DNA of 64,000 nt from Mactromeris polynyma (taxonomy: Eukaryota; Mollusca; Bivalvia; Venerida; Mactridae): positions 15,500,001 through 15,564,000 of the forward strand of contig JASFXZ010000016.1 of assembly GCA_032209605.1 (NCBI GenBank), given 5' to 3'. Under the pieces are notes generated by a model. That model did not search any database. It saw nothing but the letters and a program-made list of their open reading frames with translations, and was not told where the DNA came from. Positions 23,801 through 34,800 of this stretch are shown here, in pieces. The number at the start of each line of letters is the position of its first letter. Within the stretch, counting starts at the first letter, position 1. The translations under genes and the position numbers were made by a program.

Positions 23801-25495
23801 TAAATATCGTAACGGTAGATGATTGTATTATACTTTATTGTGGGTTTCAAATGTTGTCCCGGCGATATGTACTTTCAATATAAAACCAAATACAGTCAAA
23901 CCTGTGTTAAAGACCACCTGCGAACAAAGACCACTATTGTAAAACCTGTCTGCAAAGACCGCCAATTTTATCTCCCATCAGACCATTTTCAAAGATATTT
24001 AATCTGTTAATAGAGACCACCCACCTGTAAACAAAGACCACATTTTGCTGTTCCCTTGAGTGGTCTTTACAGACAGGTTTGACTGTAACTCTATAACATT
24101 TTGGCGAATCATCATTGCAAAAAAAAAATCACGATAAAATATAATCTTGACAAAAGAGTATGTACTAGGTATGAAAGATATATCGTTACAGCAGATTTGA
24201 AAATGACTTATTATGATTAATCATTATTGGTATGATAACTAATGCATGTATTAAGGACTCTTGTGAGACAGATATATGAGTTACCTTCACAAAATAAAAT
24301 TATTACCATTATTTCCATTATTTCCATTATTATCATTATTACCATTATTTCCATTATTTCCATTATTATCATTATTACCATTATTTCCATTATTACCATT
24401 ATTTCCATTATTACCATTATTTCCATTATTACCATTATTTCCATTATTATCATTATTTCCATTATTACCATTATTTCCATTATTACCATTATTTCCATTA
24501 TTTCCATTATTTCCATTATTACCATTATTTCCATTATTACCATTATTTCCATTATTACCATTATTTCCATTATTATCATTATTACCATTATTACCATTAT
24601 TTCCATTATTACCATTATTACCATTATTACCATTATTTCCATTATTTCCATTATTTCCATTATTACCATTATTACCATTATTACCATTATTTCCATTATT
24701 ACCATTATTTCCATTATTATCATTATTATCATTATTACCATTATTTCCATTATTACCATTATTTCCATTATTACCATTATTTCCATTATTACCATTATTT
24801 CCATTATTATCATTATTTCCATTATTACCATTATTTCCATTATTACCATTGTTATCATTATAACCATTATTTCCATAATTACCATTATTTCCATTATTTC
24901 CATATTATCATTATTACCATTATTATCATTATTACCATTATTATCATCATTATAATTTTTTTCATTTTTATTATTATTACCATTATTATCATTATCATCA
25001 TAATCATAATTATTATCATTTTTATCATTTTTATCATTGTTATCATTTTTATCATTATTATCATCATTATCATTTTTATTATTATTATCAATATTATCAT
25101 TATAATTATTATAATTACCCACCTCGCATTCAACTTGGCCAATCTTCTGTTGTTGCCTTCACATAATAAAGTTTATCATTATTATCAGTATTATCATTAT
25201 CATTATTGCGACTTTGACTATTATTATTATTATTGTAATTACCCACCTCGCATTCGGCTTGGCCAATCTTCTGTTGCTTCAAGTTCAAAGCCCGGGAGAA
25301 GTTATTTCTCTGCGCAATCATTTTCGTTATTGTCTTAAAGACGTCATCAGATCGTCCGTAACCTTGCTTTTGTGTGTTTAGTGAACGTTCGTACAGCCCT
25401 TTGTATCTATCTATATCATAAAATAGATGGGTTCCGATCAGTATAAGTGCGACCACAACTATAATCGCTCCGACGTGTCGTCTGTTGATCGCCAT
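5862..25495 (-). CDS. Gene C: membrane-anchored class I SAM methyltransferase-like protein (4 exons)
   Basis: Exons on the minus strand are 25247-25495, 11292-11424, 6689-6982 and 5862-6064. They total 879 nt, or 292 aa. Splice phases are 0, 1 and 1, the same as in genes A and B. Residues 1-8 are cytosolic-type, about 9-25 form one hydrophobic segment (IIVVVALILIG), and a stem with AQRNNFSRALN follows. The second exon holds KVSSSGGWCAQTS. The third holds the SAM-loop-like FGDGPGRY (about residues 134-141) and SLEVAEHIP, the motif-IV region of UbiG/Methyltransf_11-type class I enzymes. The last holds YSHVNNRPFEYV. The substrate is unknown; a single-pass type II protein of the secretory pathway is an inference. 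One odd point is AKLG at the exon 3 end, where the paralogues have AKPG. Intron 1 includes the Harbinger element and the duplicated, gapped segment. Confidence 0.8.
6087..6214. mobile_element. M2 MITE, copy 3, in gene C intron 3
   Basis: Begins TTACCGTTAAACCTCGC and ends AAGTTTTCCTGTGCA, with AAGACCACCTCAATATTAAG and GGTGGTCTCAATG inside. The termini are more diverged than in other copies. Confidence 0.65.
6260..6403 (-). mobile_element. M1 MITE, copy 3, in gene C intron 3
   Basis: Reverse orientation. ACGTCACATGTGACGTCACC and ACTGACAGTAAGCAA are followed by AGAAGAGGTTGAAAATCCCA and AGCAGAGCTCAAAT. The middle third of the family sequence is missing, so this is an internally deleted copy. Confidence 0.75.
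7093..7704. repeat. 14-bp tandem array in gene C intron 2
   Basis: Repeats of CAGTACTCACCACT, about 40 units, with variants CAGCACTCACCACT, AAGTACTCACCACT and an inserted ACATCCCAG form. It is intronic, starting about 110 bases upstream of the gene C exon 3 acceptor side. No coding function is seen. Confidence 0.9.
7763..7915. repeat. Long hairpin (inverted repeat), about 50-bp arms
   Basis: Left arm TCTTACATGGGTGCTTATTT with GATATTGTTTTTATGAAAC; the right arm is the reverse complement with few mismatches. The loop contains GAGGCTCTGCCGAGC. The shape and spacing match the hairpin at 23630-23785, including a flanking ATAGAGGAT on one side and TTATCACATA on the other, although most bases differ. 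Confidence 0.75.
7916..9138. other. Gene C intron 2, no feature recognised
   Basis: AT-rich intronic sequence. No open frame with splice flanks and no clear repeat seen. Confidence 0.5.
9139..9355 (+). repeat. R5 dispersed repeat, copy 1
   Basis: Aligns with the reverse complement of 44001-44216. Shared blocks are GTCGACCGGTTAGTTTAAC, TAGTTTCT, TCACGTGAT and a right end GCACACGGAAAATCACG against GCATACGGAATATCACG. No terminal inverted repeat was identified. Confidence 0.6.
9356..11291. other. Gene C intron 2, remainder
   Basis: No gene recognised. Near 10385-10430 the sequence ends AAATAAAAGTTC followed by a CTT-rich run, which looks like the 3' tail of a retroelement, but no body could be assigned. 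Confidence 0.35.
12113..14277 (+). CDS. Harbinger Myb/SANT-like DNA-binding protein (4 exons)
   Basis: Exons 12113-12542, 13097-13241, 13465-13545 and 14079-14277 join into an 855-nt frame of 284 aa. Donors GTAAAT, GTGAGT and GTAAGT and the three AG acceptors fit consensus, with phases 1, 2 and 2. Residues about 24-93 form a Myb/SANT-like trihelix region, with EIWKEISRQV and ACSEKWANIKRKSK as the last two helices. The C-terminus (about 220-284) is rich in charged heptads (RQDLEKEVLQVKLRTMKA) and is likely a coiled coil. In Harbinger elements this partner protein helps nuclear import and DNA targeting of the transposase; that role is taken from the family and not seen here. The start is the first ATG, 220 bases inside the left TIR. 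Confidence 0.85.
14431..17510 (-). CDS. Harbinger DDE transposase (HARBI1-like nuclease, 4 exons)
   Basis: Exons on the minus strand are 16982-17510, 16268-16403, 15859-16009 and 14431-14634. They total 1020 nt, or 339 aa, close to the usual length for the family. Introns begin GTATAG, GTAAGT and GTAAAT. Residues about 71-101 (ALRYLATGAMFNVVGDTVGF) form the helix-turn-helix. The catalytic triad is visible as D142 in GCIDGTHVRI, D192 in GSCHDSHVFR and E256 in TIERAFGQLKRRF. The C-terminus carries VVLHNIAKFLHEPEF, a common end of these enzymes. It catalyses cut-and-paste transposition with 3-bp target duplication. The open frame on the opposite strand (16617-17291) is a shadow. No stop or frameshift is present. 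Confidence 0.93.
17804..18003. other. Assembly gap, 200 N
   Basis: Exactly 200 N. The round length suggests a scaffolding placeholder of unknown size. The bases on its two sides are the ends of two contigs that overlap by 5306 bp. Confidence 0.98.
18004..19783 (+). pseudogene. Partial Myb/SANT gene copy, cut by the gap
   Basis: Exon pieces at 18004-18048, 18603-18747, 18971-19051 and 19585-19783 repeat the exons of the gene at 12113. The DNA-binding half of exon 1 is missing because the contig begins there. It should be treated as an assembly artefact and not counted as a second gene. Confidence 0.85.
19937..23016 (-). CDS. Second copy of the Harbinger transposase gene (artefactual duplicate)
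   Basis: Exons at 22488-23016, 21774-21909, 21365-21515 and 19937-20140 give the same 339-aa protein as the gene at 14431-17510, with the same triad. The frame is intact, but the gene lies wholly in the duplicated contig overlap, so the genome most likely has only one. Confidence 0.8.
23630..23785. repeat. Hairpin next to the M6 right end
   Basis: The left arm GAATTTATTGAACTCGTTCA with ATAAAAAGAATATGAAGC pairs with GCTTCATATCATTTTATTCA and following bases, around a loop CGCCAGAGGCTC. A weaker version follows the second M6 copy (63816-63950), with TATTAAATTTATTGAG and GTTGAATAAATTTAATAC. The hairpin may therefore be part of the M6 element. Confidence 0.7.
23891..24087. mobile_element. M3 MITE, copy 2
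   Basis: Starts TACAGTCAAACCTGTGTTAA and ends AGACAGGTTTGACTGTA, with AAAGACCACC blocks. It is reversed relative to the copy at 4863. Confidence 0.85.
24298..25112. repeat. ATT-rich trinucleotide microsatellite
   Basis: Mixed ATTACC, ATTTCC and ATTATC hexamers form an array of about 0.8 kb, decaying into TTATCATTTTTATC types. As the unit is a multiple of three, several long frames stay open on both strands and encode low-complexity Ile/Met or Pro/Leu tracts. These are not genes. It lies in gene C intron 1, about 135 bases past the exon 1 donor. Confidence 0.95.
25106..25155 (-). repeat. Partial duplicate of the gene C exon 1 end and donor site
   Basis: TTACCCACCTCGCATTC and TTGGCCAATCTTCTGTTG recur from 25239-25275, where they are the last codons and the splice donor of exon 1. 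The duplicate carries the same GAG|GTGGGTAATT junction 124 bases into the intron. ATT-rich repeats lie between the two copies. Confidence 0.8.
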
Positions 25496-25585
25496 GTTGT
25501 TCGATTATTTCTTACACACCTGTAAACAAAGATATACATGACTGTAACTTTTAATTGCAATTATGATGTAATATCAAAACAATGG

Positions 25586-25742
25586 GGCCTCGTACATTCG
25601 AATTCATCAGGTCCGAAATTTAATTTCGAATTATACATGGTTTCGAATAGCCCATTTCAGTTGGCCGTGTGTTAGAAGATACATCGGGACTTGATATTTA
25701 TTTTTGATGATACCGATTATTCTGATTAACAGTTCTGTTGAT
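25586..25742 (+). mobile_element. M4 MITE, copy 2
   Basis: Starts GGCCTCGTACATTCGAATTC and contains TACATGGTTTCGAATAGCCC. The right end has decayed. It is about 90 bases upstream of the gene C start codon on that gene's 5' side. Confidence 0.7.
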
Positions 25743-26109
25743 TGTATTAATAATGTGCCTTCTTGGGAACATACGTAGTTTTGTATTGAAAATGATATCT
25801 TGCAATCATGAATTGAGAAATCATTAGGTTCAAAGTTGGTAGGATTAAACTTTATTTGCCTTTATCTTAATACTCGAGCTTAAAACAAGATAAATATTTA
25901 ATATGATACATAAAGACATGATAATAATTATATCGATAAACTTATCCGGTTTTGAGATGAAATTTTATTTGATAGTCATATCAGAAGATTTGTGTTATTT
26001 GAGTGACGAATTCCCTGTTAACAATTTGACATGAATGTACTTGACTTTACCCGAGTATTGTAAAACTGGCAAGCTACCTTGTCAGCACGATTAGGGAGCA
26101 GTGCGATTA

Positions 26110-26410
26110 AGTTGCTACAGGGAAAGCCACATATATAAGGCAATGCCTCCCCACACAGACCTCCAAGAAAACAACAATCCATAAAACATCAGGTTTTTAG
26201 TGGAGGGTCAAGATACATACGTAAGGGAAAAGGGGCGCAAGAAATGGCCTGGTCGACCATAAGTTATAACTAGGAGAATCACAGACGACAAACAGGGGGA
26301 TTTCATGGATGGAATACATCACAGGACAAGTCAGGAAAACTGGCAACAATAGGCCAAATGTTGGGAGAAAATAACACGAACACTATATAAAGTGAAATAA
26401 TTCCACAGGG
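26110..26410 (-). mobile_element. R2 dispersed element, copy 1
   Basis: The reverse complement aligns with 34020-34365: CCTTTCCCCTGTG at one end, GTCCTGTGATGTATTCCATC and GGTCTGTGTGGGGAGGC further in, then CCCTGTAGCAACTTAATC. It holds a single 91-bp segment of the type that is tandemly repeated at 52556-56900. No coding potential is seen. Confidence 0.75.
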
Positions 26411-26445
26411 GAAAGGGAAATTACATATACATTTAATACACCAAT

Positions 26446-26685
26446 GTGCGCCGCTGTGCGATTTCCAACCTCTTCTTTACGTGACGCCATTTCCAGAAAT
26501 GCCACTTTTGACGTCATCATGTACTGACAGTAAGCAATATTTGGCCCATATAGCAATATGAAAACAAAGCGACCGTATGGAGCAAATATTGTTTCTTGCT
26601 TGCACATAGTGACATCATATGTGGCGTTTTCTTGAAATGACGTCACATACAGAAGAGGTTGGAAATCCCATAGCAACGCTCAAAT
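26446..26685 (-). mobile_element. M1 MITE, copy 4
   Basis: From GTGCGCCGCTGTGCGATTTC to TCCCATAGCAACGCTCAAAT, with TGACGTCATC and AATGACGTCAC inside. It lies in the intergenic region between the divergent genes C and B and directly abuts the R2 copy. Confidence 0.8.
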
Positions 26686-27039
26686 AGAAATAATAACCAT
26701 ACAGCGATTTACAGCCTTGGAACTGTCAGTAAATATACTGGGGGTTTAAATCGATTTAACAGCTAGCTAACCTCACACTTAAGAGCTATATGGTCATTTA
26801 TTTTCAACATATATACATGTACATAAATTGACTAAGTAACAGTAAATACATTGCGACCTTGACCGTTCGACACTCTTTGGAAGATGTAATTTTCGATTGT
26901 TGATTGATGAGACGTTTTGCTCTAGCGAAGTTACCTTGGTAGTATTTTAACTACAAGAACTTGGCATACGTTTAAGAGATGATGTTTCTCAAGAGAGTGC
27001 CACGATAGAGAGGTTGCATTGTAGAGACGTTTTACTGTA

Positions 27040-27232
27040 TACAGTCAAACCTGTGTTGAAGACCACCTGCGAACAAAGACCACTATTGCAAAACCTGTCT
27101 GCAAAGACCACCAATTTTATCTCCCACAAGACCATTTTCTATGATATTTAATGTGTTAATAGAGACCACCTGTAAACAAAGACCACATTTTGCTGTTCCC
27201 ATGGGTGGTCTTTACAGACAGGTTTTACTGTA
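27040..27232. mobile_element. M3 MITE, copy 3
   Basis: Starts TACAGTCAAACCTGTGTTGA and ends AGACAGGTTTTACTGTA. Its interior matches the copy at 23891 almost throughout (for example TCTGCAAAGACC and ATTTTATCTCCC). Confidence 0.85.
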
Positions 27233-27439
27233 TACGATTGGATGCTTACTGGAGACGTTAAACATTTACCTTAGGACACTGAAAAAGGTAGATAGTCGGA
27301 ATATCTATCAAAATATGCTAAGGAACAAATTTGAGAAAATGGCATATTAATGTCTTTATACAGACATTCTCTAAAAGAGTTTAGGCCTAAGATATGTACG
27401 CCTCAGTAAAAATACAATTGAATCTTCTATACTTCTATG

Positions 27440-27582
27440 CTCGGTATCATCCGAAATAAATATCAGGTCCCTATGTATAGAATTAATATTCACGTCGAAT
27501 TTAAACGGGCTATTCGAAACCATGTTTTATTCGAAAACAACTTTCGGACCCGGTGAGTTCGAATGAACGAGGTCCGACTGTA
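27440..27582 (-). mobile_element. M4 MITE, copy 3
   Basis: Reverse orientation. It begins TCGGTATCATCCGAAATAAA, ends GAACGAGGTCCGACTGTA, and contains TATTCGAAACCATG. Confidence 0.75.
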
Positions 27583-28486
27583 CAACATATTCGAAGAAGG
27601 GAATTAAAAAAATACGGTGACAAATGCTTTTAAAGACACATACATAGTTCATACATGATTTCTACAAATACCTTTTCAAGTGTTGTCAATGTTCTGAAAA
27701 TTAATCAATCGTCGCTGACAAAATATTCAAGAACACTTATCAATAACAGATTATTCCGACATCGAATAATAATGTTCACACATACACATAAAATATCCTA
27801 TTGTCACAATATGTCGTTTTGTTTCACATACATACACATAGCCCAACAACGGCCAATATAATCCGAACACATTCGCTATTTCGCAACCTTTGTTATCTAG
27901 ATACTTAACTGAACTAGTCATGTCTGATAAAATTGAAAATTGGGTCGAAACTTATCACCGTCATCGTTTGTTTCGTGGAAGTTAAAATTCCAAATTAAAA
28001 AAAAATATTTCTATTTTGATAGTTTTTGTAGTTTAAGGAGTTGGGCCCTTTATTGATATTGCTGACACGTCACTAACGCAATGAACACGATAAACTAAAG
28101 CCGGAATGACAGACAAACGGGTTAAGTTATTATCTTACCAACTTATTGACATTGAAATTGCCTACAACTTTGACAAACGTCCAACTACGCCCGATCCTGC
28201 AGTTACAAGAATTTCATATCATACACATAATTATGAAAGTCAGGATTGCCGTTATCAATATTTTAAAATGGCGAAAGCAAATACATAAAGATAACGAATA
28301 ATGTTATTGTCGGTAACAGGCGGCTGCTATCTAGGAGAGACTGTGACCAATGATTTTATGTTGTCCAAACACTTCAGTGGTATGATGATATATTACGGTA
28401 ACCGCAAGATTTGTTTTATTAGAAGGAACTCGATTGACTGATGCAGACAAGACAAGCCAGCAAAATATGCGAGTCTAGTAAGATAA
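27583..28486. other. Intergenic, no feature recognised
   Basis: Between the divergent genes C and B. Short open frames only, with no coding signature or known repeat seen. Confidence 0.4.
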
Positions 28487-28622
28487 AATAGTCTTCTTAT
28501 TGGGGTGGTCTTAATATTGAGGTTGAATGAAGAGCAAAATTATGAAAATGGACTAAAAAATTGAGTTCTTAATTTTGAGGTGATCTTATTATTGATGTGG
28601 TCTTTAAGTGAGGGTTTCTGTA
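28487..28622. mobile_element. M2 MITE, copy 4
   Basis: GGTGGTCTTAATATTGAGGT, AAGAGCAAAATTATGAAAAT and a right end AGTGAGGGTTTCTGTA. The left end is degraded. Confidence 0.65.
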
Positions 28623-28707
28623 CTTATATGAAGGGCCGCTTTTTGTAAACAGTACGGTATCTAGCAGTGCGGATATCTAATACCAGCAATGTTTGTTAAT
28701 GCACTCA

Positions 28708-28926
28708 GTCCTTTGATAATTAAGTCCCTCCCCTTAAGTTAACACTGAAGTTAGCTCCACCTCTCAAGATGTAGCACTTTGTCCTTTGATAATTAAGTCC
28801 CTCCCCTTTAGTTAACATTGAAGTTAGCTCCACCTCTCAAGATGTAGCACTATGTCCTTTGATAACTAAGTCCTTCCCCTTTAGTTAACATTGAAGTTAG
28901 CTCCACCTCTCAAGATGTAGCACTAT
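28708..28926 (+). repeat. 73-bp tandem repeat, three units
   Basis: The unit runs GTCCTTTGATAATTAAGTCC ... CTCTCAAGATGTAGCACT and occurs three times head to tail with only a few substitutions, which suggests recent amplification. Confidence 0.9.
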
Positions 28927-29947
28927 AAACTTCAAGGAAAACTTTCTAAACTATGCCATTATCGTGTGCATTTTGACATTGTAAAGCCAATCGGATAAAC
29001 AAACTTGTAAACTTAATTCTCTGTAAAGTGGATAAGATTATCTTCCAACCTTATGAATAGAAAACAAAACGATATCAATGGTGTGTCTCTGTGAAGTTTA
29101 GATAGCAGCTATTCATTTTTTAATCTTCGAATAATCTTCCATGTGAAGTGTCTAGGTGGCGTTGGTGTTAGGTTATCGGGAATGCGCACCCTGTTATTAT
29201 GATAGAGGTCGACTAGAAACGGAATACCATTTTTGAGGCGCTTTTCGAAGTACCGCCATCCATATTCATCCTCTCAAGAAAATAGTACATGTACATTCCT
29301 CTGATTCTATTATAGATTCGATGAGTATAATGACTGATTTATCAGAGATATATCAATTGTAGAATGGGAGTCTTGATATAAGCGGCTTTTCTAGATAATT
29401 TTTGTCATTTATTGCTTGTGAGTTTACCCGAATAGTCGCGTATTAATTTCTAATGCAATAATATGGAAATGGTTCAATCTTGCCTTGGAAGCGCGTCCCA
29501 GGACCTTCAGTCCTTTGATTTACTTATCTGGTCCAATACGCTAATATAAGATCAAACTATATTAAACGTTATTATCATACGTGGCCAACGAAACATAAAT
29601 TTGCAAATTTGATGAGTTAGTGCTCGAAGTGCCTCGTAGTACCATTACGATAGGAGTGCTGGTTCCCTGCACTGCGACGACTCACTATGACATATATTAC
29701 AATCAGTAAACTGCGTAGTATTTTATCAGGACTTGATGAACACGTGGTTGCAAATGGTTATTTCTCATCGCAGAGCTGTATAATCAAAAGCGACCGCTTC
29801 TTATATGTCCACTTAACTTTATACACTTTTAAACAATAGAAATATAATACATAGCGTACAACATTGTAACAAAATCTTCATAATATGAATTAACGTGTTT
29901 TGACAGGATTTCATCGACGATATTCGACATTTCAATTAATTTGAATC
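28927..29947. other. Intergenic, no feature recognised
   Basis: No coding region or repeat family identified upstream of the 30-bp array. Confidence 0.4.
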
Positions 29948-31377
29948 ATAAATGTTTTAGCCTACTGCAATCAAAATCATAAATGTTTTAGCCTACTGCA
30001 ATCAAAATTATAAATGTTTTAGCCTACTGCAATCAAAATCATAAATGTTTTAGCCTACTGCAATCAAAATCATAAATGTTTTAGCCTACTGCAATCAAAA
30101 TTATAAATGTTTTAGCCTACTGCAATCAAAATCATAAATGTTTTAGCCTACTGCAATCAAAATCATAAATGTTTTAGCCTACTGCAATCAAAATCATAAC
30201 TGTTTTAGCCTACTGCAATCAAAATCATAAATGTTTTAGCCTAATGCAATCAAAATCATAAATGTTTTAGCCTACTGCAATCAAAATCATAACTGTTTTA
30301 GCCTACTGCAATCAAAATCATAAGTGTTTTAGCCTACTGCAATCAAAATCATAAATGTTTTAGCCTAATGCAATCAAAATCATAAATGTTTTAGCCTACT
30401 GCAATCAAAATCATAAATATTTTAGCCTACTGCAATCAAAATCATAAATGTTTTAGCCTACTGCAATCAAAAACATAAATGTTTTAGCCTAATGCAATCA
30501 AAATCATAACTGTTTTAGCCTACTGCAATCAAAATCATAAATATTTTAGCCTACTGCAATCAAAATCATAAATATTTTAGCCTACTGCAATCAAAATCAT
30601 AACTGTTTTAGCCTACTGCAATCAAAATCATAAATATTTTAGCCTACTGCAATCAAAATCATAAATATTTTAGCCTACTGCAATCAAAATCATAAATGTT
30701 TTAGCCTAATGCAATCAAAATCATAAATGTTTTAGCCTACTGCAATCAAAATCATAACTGTTTTAGCCTACTGCAATCAAAATCATAAATGTTTTAGCCT
30801 ACTGCGATCTAAAAATCATAAATGTTTTAGCCTAATGCAATCAAAATCATAACTGTTTTAGCCTACTGCAATCAAAATCATAACTGTTTTAGCCTACTGC
30901 AATCAAAATCATAAATGTTTTAGCCTAATGCAATCAAAATCATAAATGTTTTAGCCTACTGCAATCAAAATCATAACTGTTTTAGCCTACTGCAATCAAA
31001 ATCATAACTGTTTTAGCCTACTGCAATCAAAATCATAAATGTTTTAGCCTAATGCAATCAAAATCATAAATGTTTTAGCCTACTGCAATCAAAATCATAA
31101 CTGTTTTAGCCTACTGCAATCAAAATCATAACTGTTTTAGCCTACTGCAATCAAAATCATTAATGTTTTAGCCTACTGCAATCAAAATCATAACTGTTTT
31201 AGCCTACTGCAATCAAAATCATAAATGTTTTAGCCTACTGCAATCAAAATCATAAATGTTTTAGCCTACTGCAATCAAAATTATAAATGTTTTAGCCTAC
31301 TGCAATCAAATTCATAAATGTTTTAGCCTACTGCAATCAAAATCATAAATGTTTTAGCATACTGCAATCAAAATCAA
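29948..31377. repeat. 30-bp satellite array upstream of gene B
   Basis: Head-to-tail copies of AAATCATAAATGTTTTAGCC plus TACTGCAATC, about 47 units. Two sites vary between units: AAATG, AACTG or AATAT, and CTACTG or CTAATG. Around 30820-31160 the variants follow a repeating four-unit order. The array ends about 470 bases before the gene B start codon. Confidence 0.95.
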
Positions 31378-31845
31378 CTGAAGATTTATCCAGTAGCTTT
31401 GTAATAACTTAGAAAGTACATGTACGTTTGACCGGTATATTTGTATGCAACAATCCAATAATATATGTGCACACATTTGTACCATTTAAATAACTCAGAT
31501 ATTTATATTTCAATTATATTGCATTTTTTAACATACGCGTCATTTATATAAGACGCCCGCTTTAGTAAGAAAAGTTTTTTGTGTATTCAAATCTCCAGTT
31601 ATAAATGTGTACAAGTTTGCGTCAATTAAAGAACTCGGGCATATATATTGTGATAGAATGACCTTACCATTATATTATATATATTTCATTTGTATTTCAC
31701 TGTATATCATTTACTATGTGTAATATATGTGAGACGCCCGCTTTAATAAGAAATATTAGAACAATCTCATTTAAGTCGTTTTAGAAACAACAAAAAACAA
31801 AATAGTTCCATATTTTGAAATATAGTTCATATATCAAGAGACATT

Positions 31846-34800
31846 ATGATCACGTTGGAACATATTGTGGTAATGTTAGTAATATCGTTTATTGCGTTAA
31901 TTTCAATGCATGTGTATACGAGGGGAGAGACATATACGTTGGATTTGTTTAAGTTCATGTCCGGGGCACAGACAGACAGCCGAACAAATTGGAACGATAA
32001 TTATTTCACAGTAGCTAAACTGATCAATCAACGAAATAATTTATCACGTGAGTTAAACGAACGCCAAAAAACACTTGGACAAATGGAATGTCAGGTAAAA
32101 CATTTATCCGTATTTTGGGTCATGTTTTTATGTAACTCTCAAATGCCTGTCGACTGCATTCTCGACAGCTCTCGGATATTTACGTACCGCTTTGTTACTT
32201 TACGAACATCCTCTAGTGTATGTCAGGCGGAGCACTATGTGGCAACATTCAACATTTGGTGCGGTCAAAAAATAGTTCTCGTAAAACGAATTTAAGTTCA
32301 ATAATTCGATAAATTCGGATAAGAAATGGATTATCGTTGTCATTGCTAGTTAAAAACTCACTTATTTCAGTCTTCATATAGCTTAAATATGTGATTCTAA
32401 TCCCGTTTCATCAGCACTCCTACGTTCACGCCGCCATATTGTTTACATGATATTCGAATGGTTTTTCCGAAGGTAGCGCATTACGAACATTCGAGGCACT
32501 GCACGTAGTTGGCCGAGGTTTTCCGAATGTGACGACAGGTCAAAGAAACGTTGGTGGCGTCTTATGAACAGTGAACTCATGAAAGTCATTTTACGTTAGA
32601 CTATAAACTAGTGAACAAAGATTTTCTAGATAATACAGCCGTTCCTTATTGTGTTAATAAGTCAAAGATCATTTGAGCGTTGCTATGGGATTTACAACCT
32701 CTTCTGTAAGTGACGTCATTTCAAGAAAACGCAATATGTAATGTCATTATTTGCAAGCAGGAAACAATATCACTTCGTTTTCATAATGTCATATGGGGCA
32801 AATATTGCTTACTGTCTGGTACATGGTGACGTCACATATGACGATTTCTGGATATGACGTCACTTAAAGAAGAGTTTGGAAATCGTACAGCAGCGCTTAT
32901 ATTATATTATTGTAAATATATTTCAGATCAGTTTGTCTAATGTAGTAAAGATTGACAAAATATAAATGATCGGTTACCTGTTTTATCCCGTATATATACA
33001 CCACCCTATCACACTAGGTGTTCCAGGGGCGGGCATACGGTGCGCTATTCCCAACCTAATTTCCCGAACCTTACATATAAGTGCAATCACTTAAAAACAA
33101 AGAATAAATCACAGTCATTGTCGTTATATTTCAGAGGTTTCACTAAGAGTACCTCAAGGGTCATTTTGATATGTTTTCACTGTTTTATTTTCCCATTTTA
33201 TACCAAAAATTACCTTAACAAACGTCCTTAGGGTCAACCTTTGGCTTTTTGGCAACTCCAGGGGTCAAAGGGCCAACTCCGGGGTCAAAATGAACTCCTG
33301 TATGTATTTGATCATTGACACAAATGGTCGCTGCTGTCCAAAACAAGATGGCCCAAACTGGATTCCATACAAACGTGTCAAAACTTTTAATGCTTAATCT
33401 AGAATATTTGAAACAATATCGATTCAATGATATCAAACGGTTTGGATTATAAATTTCCTCCTTTATGGGTCAAAAGTGCATGGTTTTATATTATCTATAA
33501 ACCACGTGGTATCTTAGCAACGCCGTTATCAAATCGTTTGCGCAAATAAGGTCAGATATATTGGCCAATATCATGAGGAAAATAACTAAATAAACAACGA
33601 ATACTGGTCGAAAGAGCTAACCCACCATGTTCTATAGATTACCAGGTACCATATTTACAATATTTCCCTTCCTTGTTTTGAATAGTCTGCTAATAGTCTG
33701 GCTGCCACAAAGGTTACTAACCAGTACTCGCACCTAATTGAGGGGCTGTGAAGTTCACGGTTCAGCCTCGCCTAAGGCGGGATTCAAATTCACAACCTTC
33801 ACATCAGGTCAGGCCTCCTACTCATTGACATTTGTACCTTTAACATTTTTGGAAACACTTGTACACTGGTAAGCTGAAAACCGACGTTGAACAAACATCA
33901 CACCCAGAATTCCGCGGTGAGGTGAGATAGCTGTTTAATCGATTAAAACCACTAGACTGTACTTTTACTGAAAGTTCCTAGGCTGTATATCGGTGTATGG
34001 TTATGATTTCTTTATGTGTTTTAAATGTATGTTATGTTTCCCTTTCCCCTGTGCAATTCTTTCACTTCTTATAGTGTTCATGTTATTTTCTACCCAGTTG
34101 CGGCCAATTGTTGCAGGCTGTCTTGAATTTTCCTGTGATATTTTCCACCTTTAATCCTGGTTGTCCTCTTTGAGTCCCCTAATTATCCCTTTTGGCCGGC
34201 CAGGCATTTCCAAGCGCCCCTGTTCCCTTACATATGTACCCTTGAGCCTCCTCAAACGCCATATGTTTTATGGAATATTTTTTCCCTGAGGTCTGTGTGG
34301 AGAGGCCCTGTTTTTTGTATGTGGTGTTCCCTGTAACAACTCATTCTCTCTAATAGAGTGCAACCTAAAATCATTTTTCAGAAACTTACAGAAAGTAATG
34401 AGACGAAGAAAGTGTCGTCTTCTGGGGGCTGGTGCGCGGAGAAGAGTGTAGAGGAAGGTCACATGACTGACAAACATCTTGTCCCTGTATTAGCTGATTT
34501 TTTCAAAGGTTCGTTAAGTTTAAGAATCGGTGTAGCATTTAAACAAATCTTCGTCCGATTATAATAATGTATTATAATCGGACGAAGATTTGTATAAATG
34601 CTAGGGATGTCAAGAAAAGCAAATCAGGTATTCAAATATTCGATCAGCCTTTCGAACGAATATTCGAATATTCGATCGTCACAACTTTAAAATTTAAAAA
34701 AAATCATATTTCCTTACGTGCTGCGTGTATTCTACTTACGTTTTCACCGGAAGTTAAGACTATGACGAATTAAGTTATTCGTGTTTATGAATATATCTTT

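Noticed and set aside
24217..25122. Long frames of Met/Ile/Glu or Pro/Leu repeats on both strands
   Set aside because: They are translations of an ATT-rich microsatellite whose period is a multiple of three. Several frames are open at once and none has gene signals.
29948..31377. CRISPR array
   Set aside because: Units are contiguous with no unique spacers, there are no cas genes, and the genome is eukaryotic.
34268..34477. Minus-strand frame of 69 codons
   Set aside because: It is antisense to R2 and to gene B exon 2, whose paralogues fix the coding strand as plus.
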